44,875 nucleotides of DNA from Selenomonas sp. WCT3 (GCA_900100835.1 FNCM01000019.1:1-44875), one strand, 5' to 3'. Positions 1-7,883 are shown, counted from the first letter of the stretch. Numbers and translations: made by a program. Notes: generated by a model from the letters alone, not told the origin.

Positions 1-341
1 CGAACAGGAATTTCCACCACAAACTGGAAAAACAGGGAATGACACAAAGCATGTCCCGTGTAGCCCATTGCATTGACAACGGTCCTATGGAAGGATTCTG
101 GGGCATCCTTAAGCGGGAGATGTACTACGGCAGACGTTTTACCAGCAAGTGTGAACTTATGCGTTCGATTGAAGCATACATTCATTATTACAACCACAAG
201 CGTGTGCAACGTAACCTTGGTATCCTAACACCGATAGAGAAACATACCTTGTATTTAGCCGCATAAAAAGGCCGGCAGACGAATCTGCCGACCAAAGAAA
301 TCTTATATTTTTTTATTGTCCTCTTGACGGGGAGCAGTTCA
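1..341 (+). mobile_element. IS3-family insertion sequence, right-hand end
   Basis: This is the 3' part of an IS3-family (IS150-like) element; the left part lies outside the window. It contains the end of the transposase, then an imperfect hairpin (arms 270-279 and 284-293), then a right terminal inverted repeat ending in GTTCA at about 341. IS3-family elements end in CA-3', and the text TTGACGGGGAGCAGTTCA fits the usual right end of this group. The exact boundary and any target duplication cannot be confirmed without the left end. The IS abuts a small toxin-like gene, and its end contains an outward-facing TTGACG (324-329) that could act as a -35 box. Confidence 0.8.
3..266 (+). CDS. IS3-family transposase, C-terminal part of the DDE integrase domain (partial)
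   Basis: The reading frame is open from the window edge, so the 5' part is missing and about 87 residues are visible. It shows the typical end of an IS3-family OrfB integrase core: GMTQSMSRVAHCIDNGPMEG with the catalytic glutamate in PMEGFW, followed by YIHYYNHKRVQRNLGILTP, the usual YI-x2-YN-x2-R-x4-L ending. The protein catalyses DDE strand transfer during transposition of its own element. It may be made by frameshifting from an upstream orfA that is not visible. There is no frameshift or stop within the visible part, so the copy may be intact. The methionine at 39 is internal and not a real start. Confidence 0.9.
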   Translation, partial: NRNFHHKLEKQGMTQSMSRVAHCIDNGPMEGFWGILKREMYYGRRFTSKCELMRSIEAYIHYYNHKRVQRNLGILTPIEKHTLYLAA

Positions 342-364
342 ATATGTATGGGGAGGGATTTCTG

Positions 365-460
365 ATGACAATAGAGTCTTTGTTGGCCGTAATCGGCTTT
401 GCAATAGCCACCTTTAGTTTAGGCTATATGATCGGAAAAGACTGGAATACAAGAAAATGA
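365..460 (+). CDS. Small hydrophobic peptide (31 aa), putative type I toxin of the holin-like/Fst-like kind
   Basis: The peptide starts MTIESLLAVIGFAIATFSLG and ends in a short charged tail (GKDWNTRK). That is one membrane segment of about 18 residues followed by a basic cytoplasmic end, which is the general shape of type I toxins of Gram-positive bacteria. A strong ribosome site (GGGGAGGG, 350-357) lies 7 bases before the ATG. The stop codon is inside the arm of a strong terminator (458-495). A near-consensus promoter on the other strand (554-582) drives an RNA back across the 3' end, as expected for an antisense antitoxin. I see the peptide, ribosome site, terminator and promoter; the toxin role is inference. 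No confident promoter of its own is visible, although the IS end offers a -35-like TTGACG at 324. Confidence 0.6.
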   Translation: MTIESLLAVIGFAIATFSLGYMIGKDWNTRK

Positions 461-547
461 CCGCCCCTAGCCTGCAAAACTAGACGGTCATTTTTCTTGT
501 GACTATCAAAACGGGCTAATACCCTTGTGTGAAGCACCCTTTGCTAT
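450..547 (-). ncRNA. Predicted antisense RNA (about 95-100 nt), candidate type I antitoxin
   Basis: The RNA is predicted from a minus-strand promoter with TTGACG and TATAAT boxes 17 bp apart and the bidirectional terminator 50-90 bases downstream. The transcript would start near 547 and stop near 450, covering the terminator and the last codons of the 31-residue peptide. This convergent 3' overlap is the arrangement known from txpA/RatA and bsrG/SR4 type loci. No open reading frame of note lies in it. The promoter is read directly from the sequence; the RNA itself and its function are inferred. Confidence 0.55.
458..495. terminator. Bidirectional terminator shared by toxin-like mRNA and antisense RNA
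   Basis: Arms TGACCG (458-463) and CGGTCA (485-490), with an inner CTAG/CTAG pairing (467-470 and 480-483), are followed by TTTTT on the plus strand. On the minus strand the same stem is followed by TTTTCTT (457-451), so it can end RNA in both directions. The toxin-like stop codon lies in the left arm. Confidence 0.75.
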
Positions 548-569
548 ATACAAATTATAGCAATAAAAT
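541..569 (+). promoter_or_regulatory. Candidate hsdR promoter, interleaved with the antisense promoter
   Basis: TTGCTA (541-546), a 17-bp spacer and TAAAAT (564-569) give a plausible plus-strand promoter starting near 576, about 36 bases before the hsdR start. It overlaps the minus-strand promoter by 16 bp, so polymerase could not sit on both at once. The two transcripts run away from each other. Confidence 0.5.
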
Positions 570-582
570 AAATCCTCGTCAA
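554..582 (-). promoter_or_regulatory. Near-consensus sigma-70 promoter for the antisense RNA
   Basis: On the minus strand, TTGACG (582-577) and TATAAT (559-554) are separated by exactly 17 bp. The -35 box sits in a palindrome (CCTCGTCA-A-TGACGAGG, 574-590) and the -10 box overlaps another (TTGCTATA-N7-TATAGCAA, 541-563). Either could be an operator or an RNA hairpin. Confidence 0.75.
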
Positions 583-611
583 TGACGAGGTGATAATCGA
601 GGTGCATGAAC

Positions 612-3600
612 ATGGCGCAGAGCGAGGCTGTGATGGAAAGGGATTTGATACGGCAGTTGACGCAGGATGTGTCGCAGTGGACGTATCGCAAGGATATTCG
701 GGATGAAGCGTCGCTTTGGGCGAATTTCCGCGATAAGCTCAATCAGAACAATCAAGCCGCCCTTGATGGGGAGCCTATTACCGATACCGAGTTCCATCAG
801 ATTCGGGAGTATATGCTCGATGTGGCCAAGAGCCCTTATAAGGCGGCACTGTGGCTGGCGGGGGAGAATGGCGAGGCGGTTATCCCGCTTACGCGCGAGG
901 ATGCCAGCAAGGGGACGATTCATCTTATGGCAGTCAGCAACCGCGAGATTGCGGGCGGCCGTTCGTCCTATGAGGTCATCAACCAGTTCGTTTCCGATAA
1001 GCAGGATGTGGATGACCGCGAGCGCCGTTTTGATGTGACGCTGCTCATTAACGGCCTGCCGATGATTCATATTGAGCTCAAGAATCAGGAGCATCCTTTT
1101 ATGGATGCGTTCCGTCAAATCAAGAAGTACAGTCTCGAGGGCAAGTTCCGCGGGCTCTTTGGCATGGTGCAGATGTTTGTGGTGTCCAATGGCAGTAATA
1201 CGCGCTATATCGCGGCCGATACGGGCTCGAATCTCAATGAGAAGTTCCTGACGGCTTGGGTCAATCAGCAGAATGAGCCGGTGGAGAATTATCTGGAGTT
1301 TGCGCGGGAAGTCCTGCGGATTCCTGCGGCGCATGAGATGATTGGTCATTACAGTGTCATTGATGCCGAGCGTCATAAGCTCATCCTGCTGCGGCCCTAT
1401 CAGGTCCATGCCATTGAGGCGGTCAAGCGGGCGTCGGCCAGACAGGAGTCGGGCTTTGTCTGGCATACGACCGGTTCGGGCAAGACGCTGACTTCCTATA
1501 CCGTAGCCAAGAATCTCTCGCTTATCCCGGGCATCGACAAGACGATTTTCCTCATTGACCGCAAAGACCTTGACCAGCAGACGTCGCTCGCGTTCAAGGC
1601 CTATGCCGAAAATGACAGCATTGATGTAGACGATACCGATAACGTGCACGAGCTTTTGCAGAAGCTCAAGAACAAAGACCGGCTGGTGATTGTCACGACT
1701 ATCCAGAAGCTGCAGATCATCATGAAGCGGTACAATGGGGAAGCAAAGAAGGACTCACCGACGGCGAAGCGCTTCCATGGATTGTGCATCGCCTTTGTTG
1801 TCGACGAATGTCATCGCACGGTCACGCCGGAGACCCAGCGGGAGCTGCAGAAGTTCTTTTGCCATTCGCTTTGGTATGGTTTTACGGGAACGCCAATTTT
1901 TGACGAGAACAAGCGCCAGCGCAAGGGCGATTTGGCGCGCACTACGGAGGCCCTCTATGGGCCCTGCCTGCATAACTATACCATTAAGGAAGCCTTGCAG
2001 AACAAGGCGGTGCTGGGCTTTCAAATCGACTATAAGGACTCCCTGTCGGAGAATACCATCCTGACAATCGGTGAGCAGTTGGGGGCGGGCAGCTACACGG
2101 CGCTGGCAGGGCAGGATGCTGTGGTGCGTGAGCGCAGTGTCTTGCAGACTTTCTATAAAAATGAAGGGGAAGACGCCTACGATAACGACGAGCATCGCCG
2201 TGGTGTGGTCGAATACATCCTCAACAAGACGGCGGGCAAATTCCGTTTGCAGGCACCGCAGGGCGAAGCCTATGAAGCCATCCTCACCGTGCCATCCATC
2301 GCGATTGCGCAGAAGTATTATACTTTGTTCCAGCAGTATATTGCGGAGGGGAAGATTGCGGCTTCGGTGCGCGAGAAATGCGTCGATTTCCCGAAGATTG
2401 CCATTACCTACACCGTCACGGAGAACGAGGAAGATTCTATCGCTAATCAGCAGGCGATGAAGGCATCCCTTAACGATTATAATGCAATGTTTGGGACGAA
2501 GTTCGGGCTGGACAGCCTGGCGGCCTATAATACGAATCTCAATGACCGTCTGGCGCGTAAGAAAGGCCGTTATAAACAGCGAAAGGAGCAGCTTGACCTC
2601 GTCATTGTGGTAGACCGCCTGCTCACTGGTTTTGATGCGCCGCCCTGTGCCATCTTGTTTGTCGACCGTCCGCCCATGGCGCCGCAGAATATCATTCAGG
2701 CCTTCAGCCGTACCAATCGCATCTATGATAAGAGCAAGCGCTATGGTATGATTGTCATCTTCCAGCGCTCGGCGGAGTACAAGGAGGCGGTGGATGGCGC
2801 GCTATTGCTTTACAGCCATGGTGGTACCAATGAAGTCAGTGCGCCAGCTTTTGCGGAGCTGGAAAAGGAGTTTCGGAAGGCGCTTAACGAACTTAAGAGT
2901 CTGGCGCCGACGCCTGAAAATGTCGATGCGCTGACAGACCGCAGTGCCATGCAGAAATTTGCCAAGGCCTTCCAGAAGGTCGACCGCCTCAGCGGGGAGC
3001 TGCAGGTCTATCAGGAGTGGGAAGATCATGACCTTTCGGAGTATGGCGTCCATAAAGAAATGCTTAACGATTATAGCGGCAAATACCGCAATATTATCGA
3101 AGAACTGCGCAAGTCAAAAGAAGATGAAGACGAGCCGATTGCCATCGATATCGGTTATGAGCTCGAGAACATCACCAGCGTGACCATCGACTATCGCTAT
3201 ATCCTTTCACTGATTCAGAGCTACATGCCCGAGGAGGATGTCCTCATCGCTGCGCCTATTGAGGATGAAGCCATCGACAACCATATTACTAAACTTCGTG
3301 AGACAAATCCGGCATTGGCTGATGTCATTGGCGGATTCTGGGAGGATATGAAGCAAGACCCGATAAAGTACAAGGGGCTTGATGCGCGGACGGTGATCGA
3401 GACGCGCATTGAGGAAATCGTCGCCAACCAAATCAACGATTTCACGGAAGAATGGTGTGCCCGGAAAAAAGACGTACTGGCTATCTTGGATACTTTCAGG
3501 AAAGGCGATAAGGTTTCGCTCGTCACCGACTATGATGCCTATAAGCAAAAGCATGAGGGTGTCAGCAAACTAAAATACAATCGCAACGCCAAAGAGGCTG

Positions 3601-3644
3601 TGATCGAGCTCGTAGAGAAAATCCGGCCGTTGCGGGAAAAGTGA
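612..3644 (+). CDS. hsdR: Type I restriction enzyme, endonuclease/translocase subunit HsdR
   Basis: HsdR is the ATP-driven DNA translocase and nuclease subunit of a type I restriction-modification complex, working with HsdM and HsdS. The product is about 1010 residues, a usual length. The N-terminal PD-(D/E)xK nuclease shows D near 141 and the E-L-K triad near 155-157 (HIELKNQ). The helicase core has TGSGKT (about 287), DECH (about 398), GFTGTP (about 423), DRLLTGFDAP (about 668) and QAFSRTNR (about 696). The C-terminal part is helical, as expected for HsdM contact. I chose ATG 612 because GAGGTG (599-604) is 7 bases before it; an in-frame ATG at 606 is too close. No hsdM or hsdS lies downstream; they could be upstream of the IS, outside the window. 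A strong terminator follows, so it is transcribed alone. Confidence 0.93.
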   Translation: MAQSEAVMERDLIRQLTQDVSQWTYRKDIRDEASLWANFRDKLNQNNQAALDGEPITDTEFHQIREYMLDVAKSPYKAALWLAGENGEAVIPLTREDASKGTIHLMAVSNREIAGGRSSYEVINQFVSDKQDVDDRERRFDVTLLINGLPMIHIELKNQEHPFMDAFRQIKKYSLEGKFRGLFGMVQMFVVSNGSNTRYIAADTGSNLNEKFLTAWVNQQNEPVENYLEFAREVLRIPAAHEMIGHYSVIDAERHKLILLRPYQVHAIEAVKRASARQESGFVWHTTGSGKTLTSYTVAKNLSLIPGIDKTIFLIDRKDLDQQTSLAFKAYAENDSIDVDDTDNVHELLQKLKNKDRLVIVTTIQKLQIIMKRYNGEAKKDSPTAKRFHGLCIAFVVDECHRTVTPETQRELQKFFCHSLWYGFTGTPIFDENKRQRKGDLARTTEALYGPCLHNYTIKEALQNKAVLGFQIDYKDSLSENTILTIGEQLGAGSYTALAGQDAVVRERSVLQTFYKNEGEDAYDNDEHRRGVVEYILNKTAGKFRLQAPQGEAYEAILTVPSIAIAQKYYTLFQQYIAEGKIAASVREKCVDFPKIAITYTVTENEEDSIANQQAMKASLNDYNAMFGTKFGLDSLAAYNTNLNDRLARKKGRYKQRKEQLDLVIVVDRLLTGFDAPPCAILFVDRPPMAPQNIIQAFSRTNRIYDKSKRYGMIVIFQRSAEYKEAVDGALLLYSHGGTNEVSAPAFAELEKEFRKALNELKSLAPTPENVDALTDRSAMQKFAKAFQKVDRLSGELQVYQEWEDHDLSEYGVHKEMLNDYSGKYRNIIEELRKSKEDEDEPIAIDIGYELENITSVTIDYRYILSLIQSYMPEEDVLIAAPIEDEAIDNHITKLRETNPALADVIGGFWEDMKQDPIKYKGLDARTVIETRIEEIVANQINDFTEEWCARKKDVLAILDTFRKGDKVSLVTDYDAYKQKHEGVSKLKYNRNAKEAVIELVEKIRPLREK

Positions 3645-3650
3645 ATGCAA

Positions 3651-3691
3651 AATGAGGATAATCGCTGATGCGATTATCCTCATTTTTTATT
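3651..3691 (+). terminator. Intrinsic terminator after hsdR
   Basis: A perfect 15-bp stem (3651-3665 with 3670-3684, loop TGAT) is followed by a T-rich tract. It begins 7 bases after the hsdR stop. Confidence 0.9.
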
Positions 3692-3754
3692 TGCAGTTTT
3701 TTTCGCGTCGCACTTGGACGTCCCCTTTGCCGCTAAACGCTTGCGGTCAAAGAT

Positions 3755-4321
3755 TCAATGGAAGCGGCCCAGGATAATGATGAGGAGGAAGACCAGGACT
3801 CCGAAAAGATAGGCGGCGCCAAAGAAATATGAGAAGAAATGACGATGACCGGTCAATTTTTCCCGACGATATAAATAAATTGGCGGGCAGAGGAATATTG
3901 CAAGATAATACCATTTGGATAGCGGAAATCCTGCGCGTTCCAAGTAGTTTTTATCAATGCAAAGCAGGGAGGAAGAGAAGAGCGAGATGTAGGGCGGCAT
4001 AGGTGGCAGATGCAGGGAATTCTGCACGATGCCGTAGAGGAAGGGGAGAAACAAGGCCAGCCGGCAGAGGTTCCAGCCTTTTTGCAGAAGCGCTAAATCC
4101 TCAGGCGCAGGGGGGAAAATCATGTTTGCCGGACCGGACGCTGCGCCACTGGCGGCGTAGTTCATGTTCATAGGGGGAGCTGCAGCAGTGGCAAATTCTG
4201 GTGCCTTTTGGTCAGTCGTATTTGGATTTGCTGCTGGTCCTGGACTGTTTACAGGCGTGCCGCAGCTTGAACAGAACTTTGAATCATTTTCCAATGGATT
4301 ACCACATTTCATGCAAAACAT
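3755..4321 (-). CDS. Zinc-ribbon membrane protein of unknown function (188 aa)
   Basis: The N-terminus is a short zinc ribbon: MFCMKCGNPLENDSKFCSSC, with two CxxC pairs about 12 residues apart. A Pro/Ala/Asn-rich linker of about 60 residues follows, then a region with hydrophobic segments (RLALFLPFLYGIVQ; WYYLAIFLCPPIYLY; a strong C-terminal helix LFGVLVFLLIIILGRF). It is probably a membrane protein with a cytoplasmic metal-binding head. GAGGAA lies 5 bases before the start. The gene is divergent from a second zinc-ribbon membrane protein whose head is closely similar, suggesting a shared theme or ancient duplication. No substrate or partner can be named. Confidence 0.75.
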   Translation of the reverse strand: MFCMKCGNPLENDSKFCSSCGTPVNSPGPAANPNTTDQKAPEFATAAAPPMNMNYAASGAASGPANMIFPPAPEDLALLQKGWNLCRLALFLPFLYGIVQNSLHLPPMPPYISLFSSSLLCIDKNYLERAGFPLSKWYYLAIFLCPPIYLYRREKLTGHRHFFSYFFGAAYLFGVLVFLLIIILGRFH

Positions 4322-4537
4322 AAAAATTCCTCACTTTAAATAATAATTTGCTAAGCTATCAAATATAGATAGTTTATACAATTGTTTCTTATACATACTA
4401 CGCAGGGATTATTTGCTAAGCGTTAATCTTCGATTAGATATCCGTTAAATCGTGCAAATTTTAATGAAATTATATTTTTTACGTGCTATGGTGTCTAGCG
4501 GAAAAATTCTTATGAAAGATGGATGGAGGATACGATT
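4322..4537. promoter_or_regulatory. Divergent intergenic region between two zinc-ribbon genes, with direct repeats
   Basis: This AT-rich spacer must hold both promoters, but no pair of boxes stands out on either strand. An 11-base direct repeat, ATTTGCTAAGC, occurs at 4346-4356 and 4411-4421. Small inverted repeats (CTATC-N7-GATAG at 4355-4371; TAATC-TTC-GATTA near 4425-4437) lie beside the copies. They may be binding sites for a shared regulator. Confidence 0.35.
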
Positions 4538-5359
4538 ATGTTTTGTAAAAATTGTAACACGCAGCTGCCGGATAATGCGACATTCTGCAAAATTTGTGGT
4601 GCACGGTTGACACAGGAATCCGCAGGGCCCGCGAAAACGCAGACGGTTATCCAGCCGCCGGAGCCACCGATGGGGCATACGGCTTCGCAGATGAACAGGC
4701 AGGGGGGCTATTATCCACAGCAACAACCACAACGAGCTTCAACGCTGAAGATTGTAGGTTTGACGTTGGCGGCGGTAGTGGCAGTTGGTGGTGTTTTCTT
4801 TGCCGTCTCGGGCTCAGATGCAAAGGATAAGCCGTCTACGGAGGTAAGCGAGCCGGCAGCACCGGGCGGGAGCAGCACGAAGCAGGATAAAACCCAGCCG
4901 TCACAGGCACAGCCCCAGCAGACCCAGCAGCCGGCGGCAGCGGCAGGAACGTTAGCAATTAAGGAGAAAAATTTAAAAGTAAGTCTAAAAGAAACTGGTC
5001 AGCAATTGCTGACGATAGCCGATGCACAGATTTCTTTTGATGCATCTGGCCGTCCGCAATTGTGCTTCTTGTACCAAAATGATACTGGCAAGCAGGTGAA
5101 GAGCCTCGATCTGCTGGTCAGAGCTGTTGGCCCGAATGGTGAGTTTATGAAAAGCCCTGTAACGGGAGATACGGTTCAGGCTGTGGAACTGAACCGTGTC
5201 CTGGCACCGGGCGCAGCTACGAGCGCTAGTGACGTTATTCCTTTGACGGATCTGCCACAGGCTGGCAAATATCAGGTCGTAATCAGCTGCATCAATTATG
5301 CGGATTCTAGTTATCTGATGTTTGACTACGACTATCGCCCGACGCTTGTTCTCGAGTGA
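4538..5359 (+). CDS. Zinc-ribbon, single-pass membrane protein with extracytoplasmic domain (273 aa)
   Basis: The protein starts MFCKNCNTQLPDNATFCKIC, a two-CxxC zinc ribbon. It continues with a Pro/Gln linker, a single membrane helix (LKIVGLTLAAVVAVGGVFFA, about residues 70-90), a disordered Pro/Gln/Ala-rich stretch, and a C-terminal domain of about 125 residues rich in predicted beta strands (LSFDASGRPQLCFLYQN-like). The last part is probably outside the cytoplasmic membrane. I chose ATG 4538 over ATG 4523 because GGAGGA (4525-4530) is correctly placed for the former and overlaps the latter. Its ribbon resembles that of the divergent neighbour. The function is unknown; a sensing or envelope-stress role is only a guess. 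Confidence 0.75.
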   Translation: MFCKNCNTQLPDNATFCKICGARLTQESAGPAKTQTVIQPPEPPMGHTASQMNRQGGYYPQQQPQRASTLKIVGLTLAAVVAVGGVFFAVSGSDAKDKPSTEVSEPAAPGGSSTKQDKTQPSQAQPQQTQQPAAAAGTLAIKEKNLKVSLKETGQQLLTIADAQISFDASGRPQLCFLYQNDTGKQVKSLDLLVRAVGPNGEFMKSPVTGDTVQAVELNRVLAPGAATSASDVIPLTDLPQAGKYQVVISCINYADSSYLMFDYDYRPTLVLE

Positions 5360-5496
5360 TGGATAAATCCGGTCACTGCGGGATAAGTGATATTCGGCGG
5401 TAAAAGTAAATTTATGCAGGAAAATCAAGTCCTCCGTAGAATCCAGTAAGGGAAAGGATGTGATTGTTCAATGGAACAAGGGAGGACGAGGAGATT

Positions 5497-7551
5497 ATGA
5501 GGAAACCAGAAGGCAGTATCAAGACACTGTTTATAACATGTATTGTCGTTATTACGGGTGTCTTGCTAGCGATACAGACATTCATCAATGTATCGCAATT
5601 CCAAAAAGGTATGGAAGCGCAAGTCAAAGCTACGCTGGAACAGCAGGGGCAGGGGATTGCTGCCAAGCTCGATCAGCGCTTGCTGCAGATCGAGCAGAAG
5701 GGCGAAGGCCTTTCCCGTGCGGTAAGCAATATGGCAAGCTATGACAATACAGTTTTGCTCGCGACCGCCAAGAGCTTTATCGAATCGGATAAGCTGGTAC
5801 TCGGCAGCGGCTATTGGTTTGAGCCGAACGCTTATCAGGAGGGAATGGAATTCTACGGTCCTTATCAGATGCGCAAGGGCAGCCAGATCGAGCTGACGAT
5901 GGAGTACAGCACGGCCAGCTATAATTATTTTTCTTATCCTTGGTACAAAGAGGCTCTGGCTAATCCTGGCAAGGTTTTCTGGGATGGACCCTATCATGAT
6001 GATACCTCCGGGACGAATATGCTGACCAGCAGCTGCGGTTTTACCAAGAATGGAAAAGCCGCCGGCGTCATCACGATGGATGTAGGTATCGATGAGCTGG
6101 AAAACTATGTACAGAGCATCAAAGTAGGCGAACATGGCTATGCTTTCCTGCTCAGCAAGGATGGTTACTATCTTGGCCATAAGGATAACGACAAGAACAT
6201 GAAGGTCAAGATGAGTGAAGAGTCCAATCCGTCGGTGGCAGCGCTGGGCAAGCAGGTTGCTGGTATCCAGGAACTGACGCTGGTAGAAAGCGATGCGTTG
6301 GGTGAGGACAGCTATCTGATGATGGTGCCGCTTGCTATCGACAATATGAATCTGGTTCTTGTCGCACCGAAATCTGATTATACGGGCCCGATTACGCAGG
6401 CGAAATACACGAGCATCGTCATGGCCCTTATCGTCATGCTGATACTTTGCGTCGTGCTCATCGGTATTTTCAACCGTCGGGTAGGCAACCCCATCGGACA
6501 CTTGATGGAGGAGGCTGGGCAGATTGCCGATGGCAACCTGACTGGTCATGTCAATGTCGCAGCCAATGACGAAATGGGCGCTCTGGGCGGCTCGCTCAAC
6601 CATATGATTGAGAACCTGCGCAAGGTCATCCGCCATGTAACCGATATGTCCCAGCAGGTGGCTGCGGCCAGCGAACAGCTTACGGCAAGTGCTGACCAGT
6701 CGGCACAGGCTTCGCATATGGTCGCAGACAGCGTCGTCAATATCGCCGAAGGCGCCAGCGAGCAGGCGGTAGAGGCTGGCAATATCCAGGCTACGGCGGA
6801 AGATGTCACGGCACATGCCAAAGAGCTGGTCGGTGATACCAAGATGGTACTGGATAATGCAGTGGCTGCCAAGGCGAAGATTACCGATGGGCGCCAGTCC
6901 ATTCAGGAGGCAGTAAGGCAGATGAATAATATCACTGCCAGCACGGACAGTATTCAGCAGTCCATCGAAAAACTCGACAAGAGTTCCCAGCAGATTGCAG
7001 ACATCGTGCAGATGATTACCGGTATTGCTGAGCAGACGAATCTTCTGGCACTCAATGCTGCTATCGAGGCAGCCCGGGCTGGCGAAGCCGGACGCGGGTT
7101 TGCCGTAGTAGCGGATGAGGTCCGCAAACTGGCGGAGAGTTCCAATCAGTCTTCGCAGCAGATCGCACAGCTCGTACAGGCCAATATGCAGGATATGAAG
7201 TCGGCGGTTGAGGCCAGTGCCAGTGGGGCGCAGAGTGTGCAGGAAGGCATCAGCACCGTACAGTCTGCCGATGGCGCGTTCCAGGAAATCGTTGTGGTCA
7301 TCGATCAGCTGACGGATAAGATCCAGACCATCGCCAAGGGCATTGAGCAGATGGCAGAAGAGAACGAAACGATGCTGCAGGCCAGCAACAATATTGCGGC
7401 GACCAGCGGCAAGAATTCCGATGAAGCCCAGTCTGTATCGGCGGCAGGCGAGGAGCAGAGTGCTTCCATGCACGAGATTTCCGATGCAGCCCGCAGTCTG
7501 GCTCAGCTGGCTGGCGATTTGCAGGCCGAGATGGAGAAGTTTAGATTATAA
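5497..7551 (+). CDS. Methyl-accepting chemotaxis protein with dCACHE-type sensor (684 aa)
   Basis: This is a transmembrane chemoreceptor feeding the CheA/CheW pathway. A first membrane helix (about 9-30) is followed by a periplasmic domain of about 270 residues with dCACHE features ([41 protein letters not shown]). A second helix (about 305-325), a HAMP linker and a long coiled coil follow. The signalling tip is [20 protein letters not shown] near residues 510-530, then [16 protein letters not shown]. There is no C-terminal NWETF-like tether for CheR/CheB. I chose ATG 5497 because it leaves a short N-terminal tail before the helix and is preceded by GGAGG and GAGGAG; an in-frame TTG at 5464 is possible. 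The ligand is unknown. Confidence 0.92.
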   Translation: MRKPEGSIKTLFITCIVVITGVLLAIQTFINVSQFQKGMEAQVKATLEQQGQGIAAKLDQRLLQIEQKGEGLSRAVSNMASYDNTVLLATAKSFIESDKLVLGSGYWFEPNAYQEGMEFYGPYQMRKGSQIELTMEYSTASYNYFSYPWYKEALANPGKVFWDGPYHDDTSGTNMLTSSCGFTKNGKAAGVITMDVGIDELENYVQSIKVGEHGYAFLLSKDGYYLGHKDNDKNMKVKMSEESNPSVAALGKQVAGIQELTLVESDALGEDSYLMMVPLAIDNMNLVLVAPKSDYTGPITQAKYTSIVMALIVMLILCVVLIGIFNRRVGNPIGHLMEEAGQIADGNLTGHVNVAANDEMGALGGSLNHMIENLRKVIRHVTDMSQQVAAASEQLTASADQSAQASHMVADSVVNIAEGASEQAVEAGNIQATAEDVTAHAKELVGDTKMVLDNAVAAKAKITDGRQSIQEAVRQMNNITASTDSIQQSIEKLDKSSQQIADIVQMITGIAEQTNLLALNAAIEAARAGEAGRGFAVVADEVRKLAESSNQSSQQIAQLVQANMQDMKSAVEASASGAQSVQEGISTVQSADGAFQEIVVVIDQLTDKIQTIAKGIEQMAEENETMLQASNNIAATSGKNSDEAQSVSAAGEEQSASMHEISDAARSLAQLAGDLQAEMEKFRL

Positions 7552-7565
7552 TCCTTAAAAACGAA

Positions 7566-7619
7566 AACAGTGCAGTTCCGAGGAGCCCCTCGGAGCTGCG
7601 CTGTTTTTTGTTTTTTTTG
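7566..7619 (+). terminator. Intrinsic terminator after the chemoreceptor
   Basis: An 18-base arm (7566-7583) pairs almost perfectly with 7588-7605 around the loop AGCC, followed by a long T tract. Confidence 0.9.
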
Positions 7620-7637
7620 TCAAAAGAGGAAAACGGC

Positions 7638-7746
7638 TGGCTTTCGAAATCTGGTATATGTTACGCAAACGGTTGGCTGAAATGTAAAAAAATACTAAAA
7701 AACCAACGATTTTGTAACAATGTTCCATTTTTTGCTTCGAAAGCCA
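7638..7746. repeat. 109-bp segment bounded by 11-bp perfect inverted repeats
   Basis: TGGCTTTCGAA (7638-7648) and TTCGAAAGCCA (7736-7746) are exact complements 87 bases apart. The segment between is AT-rich, has no credible gene, and contains a smaller inner pairing (GTTGG/CCAAC). The right copy is followed by eight T residues. It could be a small non-autonomous element or a long-stem terminator or leader structure. Confidence 0.4.
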
Positions 7747-7764
7747 TTTTTTTTGACGTGAGTC

Positions 7765-7794
7765 TTGAAGTATTTTGGTCGGCTATGTTATAAT
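7765..7794 (+). promoter_or_regulatory. Promoter of the PTS IICBA gene
   Basis: TTGAAG (7765-7770), an 18-bp spacer and TATAAT (7789-7794) predict a start near 7801, giving a leader of about 105 bases before the coding region. Confidence 0.65.
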
Positions 7795-7830
7795 AACCGC
7801 GGTAAATATTTTATGGTGTGTCCGGTAATA

Positions 7831-7883
7831 AGCATTTATCTGCTATGGTACTCGGGTTAAATAGCAGGTAAATGCTTTTTTTA
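7831..7883 (+). terminator. Leader terminator (attenuator) before the PTS IICBA gene
   Basis: AGCATTTATCTGCTAT (7831-7846) pairs with ATAGCAGGTAAATGCT (7861-7876) around a 14-base loop, followed by a T run. It lies between the promoter and the ribosome site, so expression requires read-through. Glucose-type PTS genes in Bacillota are classically controlled by BglG/GlcT antiterminators acting on such leaders. No antiterminator gene is in the window and I cannot confirm a canonical RAT sequence. Confidence 0.7.

Noticed and set aside
579..1649. Minus-strand open frame of 356 codons
   Set aside because: It lies entirely opposite the 5' part of hsdR and its product has no recognisable domain; it is a by-product of the codon bias of the real gene.
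5360..5496. Sigma-28 flagellar-type promoter before the chemoreceptor
   Set aside because: TAAA and GGGATAA are present but only 12 bases apart, instead of about 15, and the second box has mismatches.
5566..7473. Minus-strand open frame of 635 codons
   Set aside because: It is fully antisense to the chemoreceptor gene, whose domains are clear. The opposite product is His/Leu/Arg-rich with no family features.
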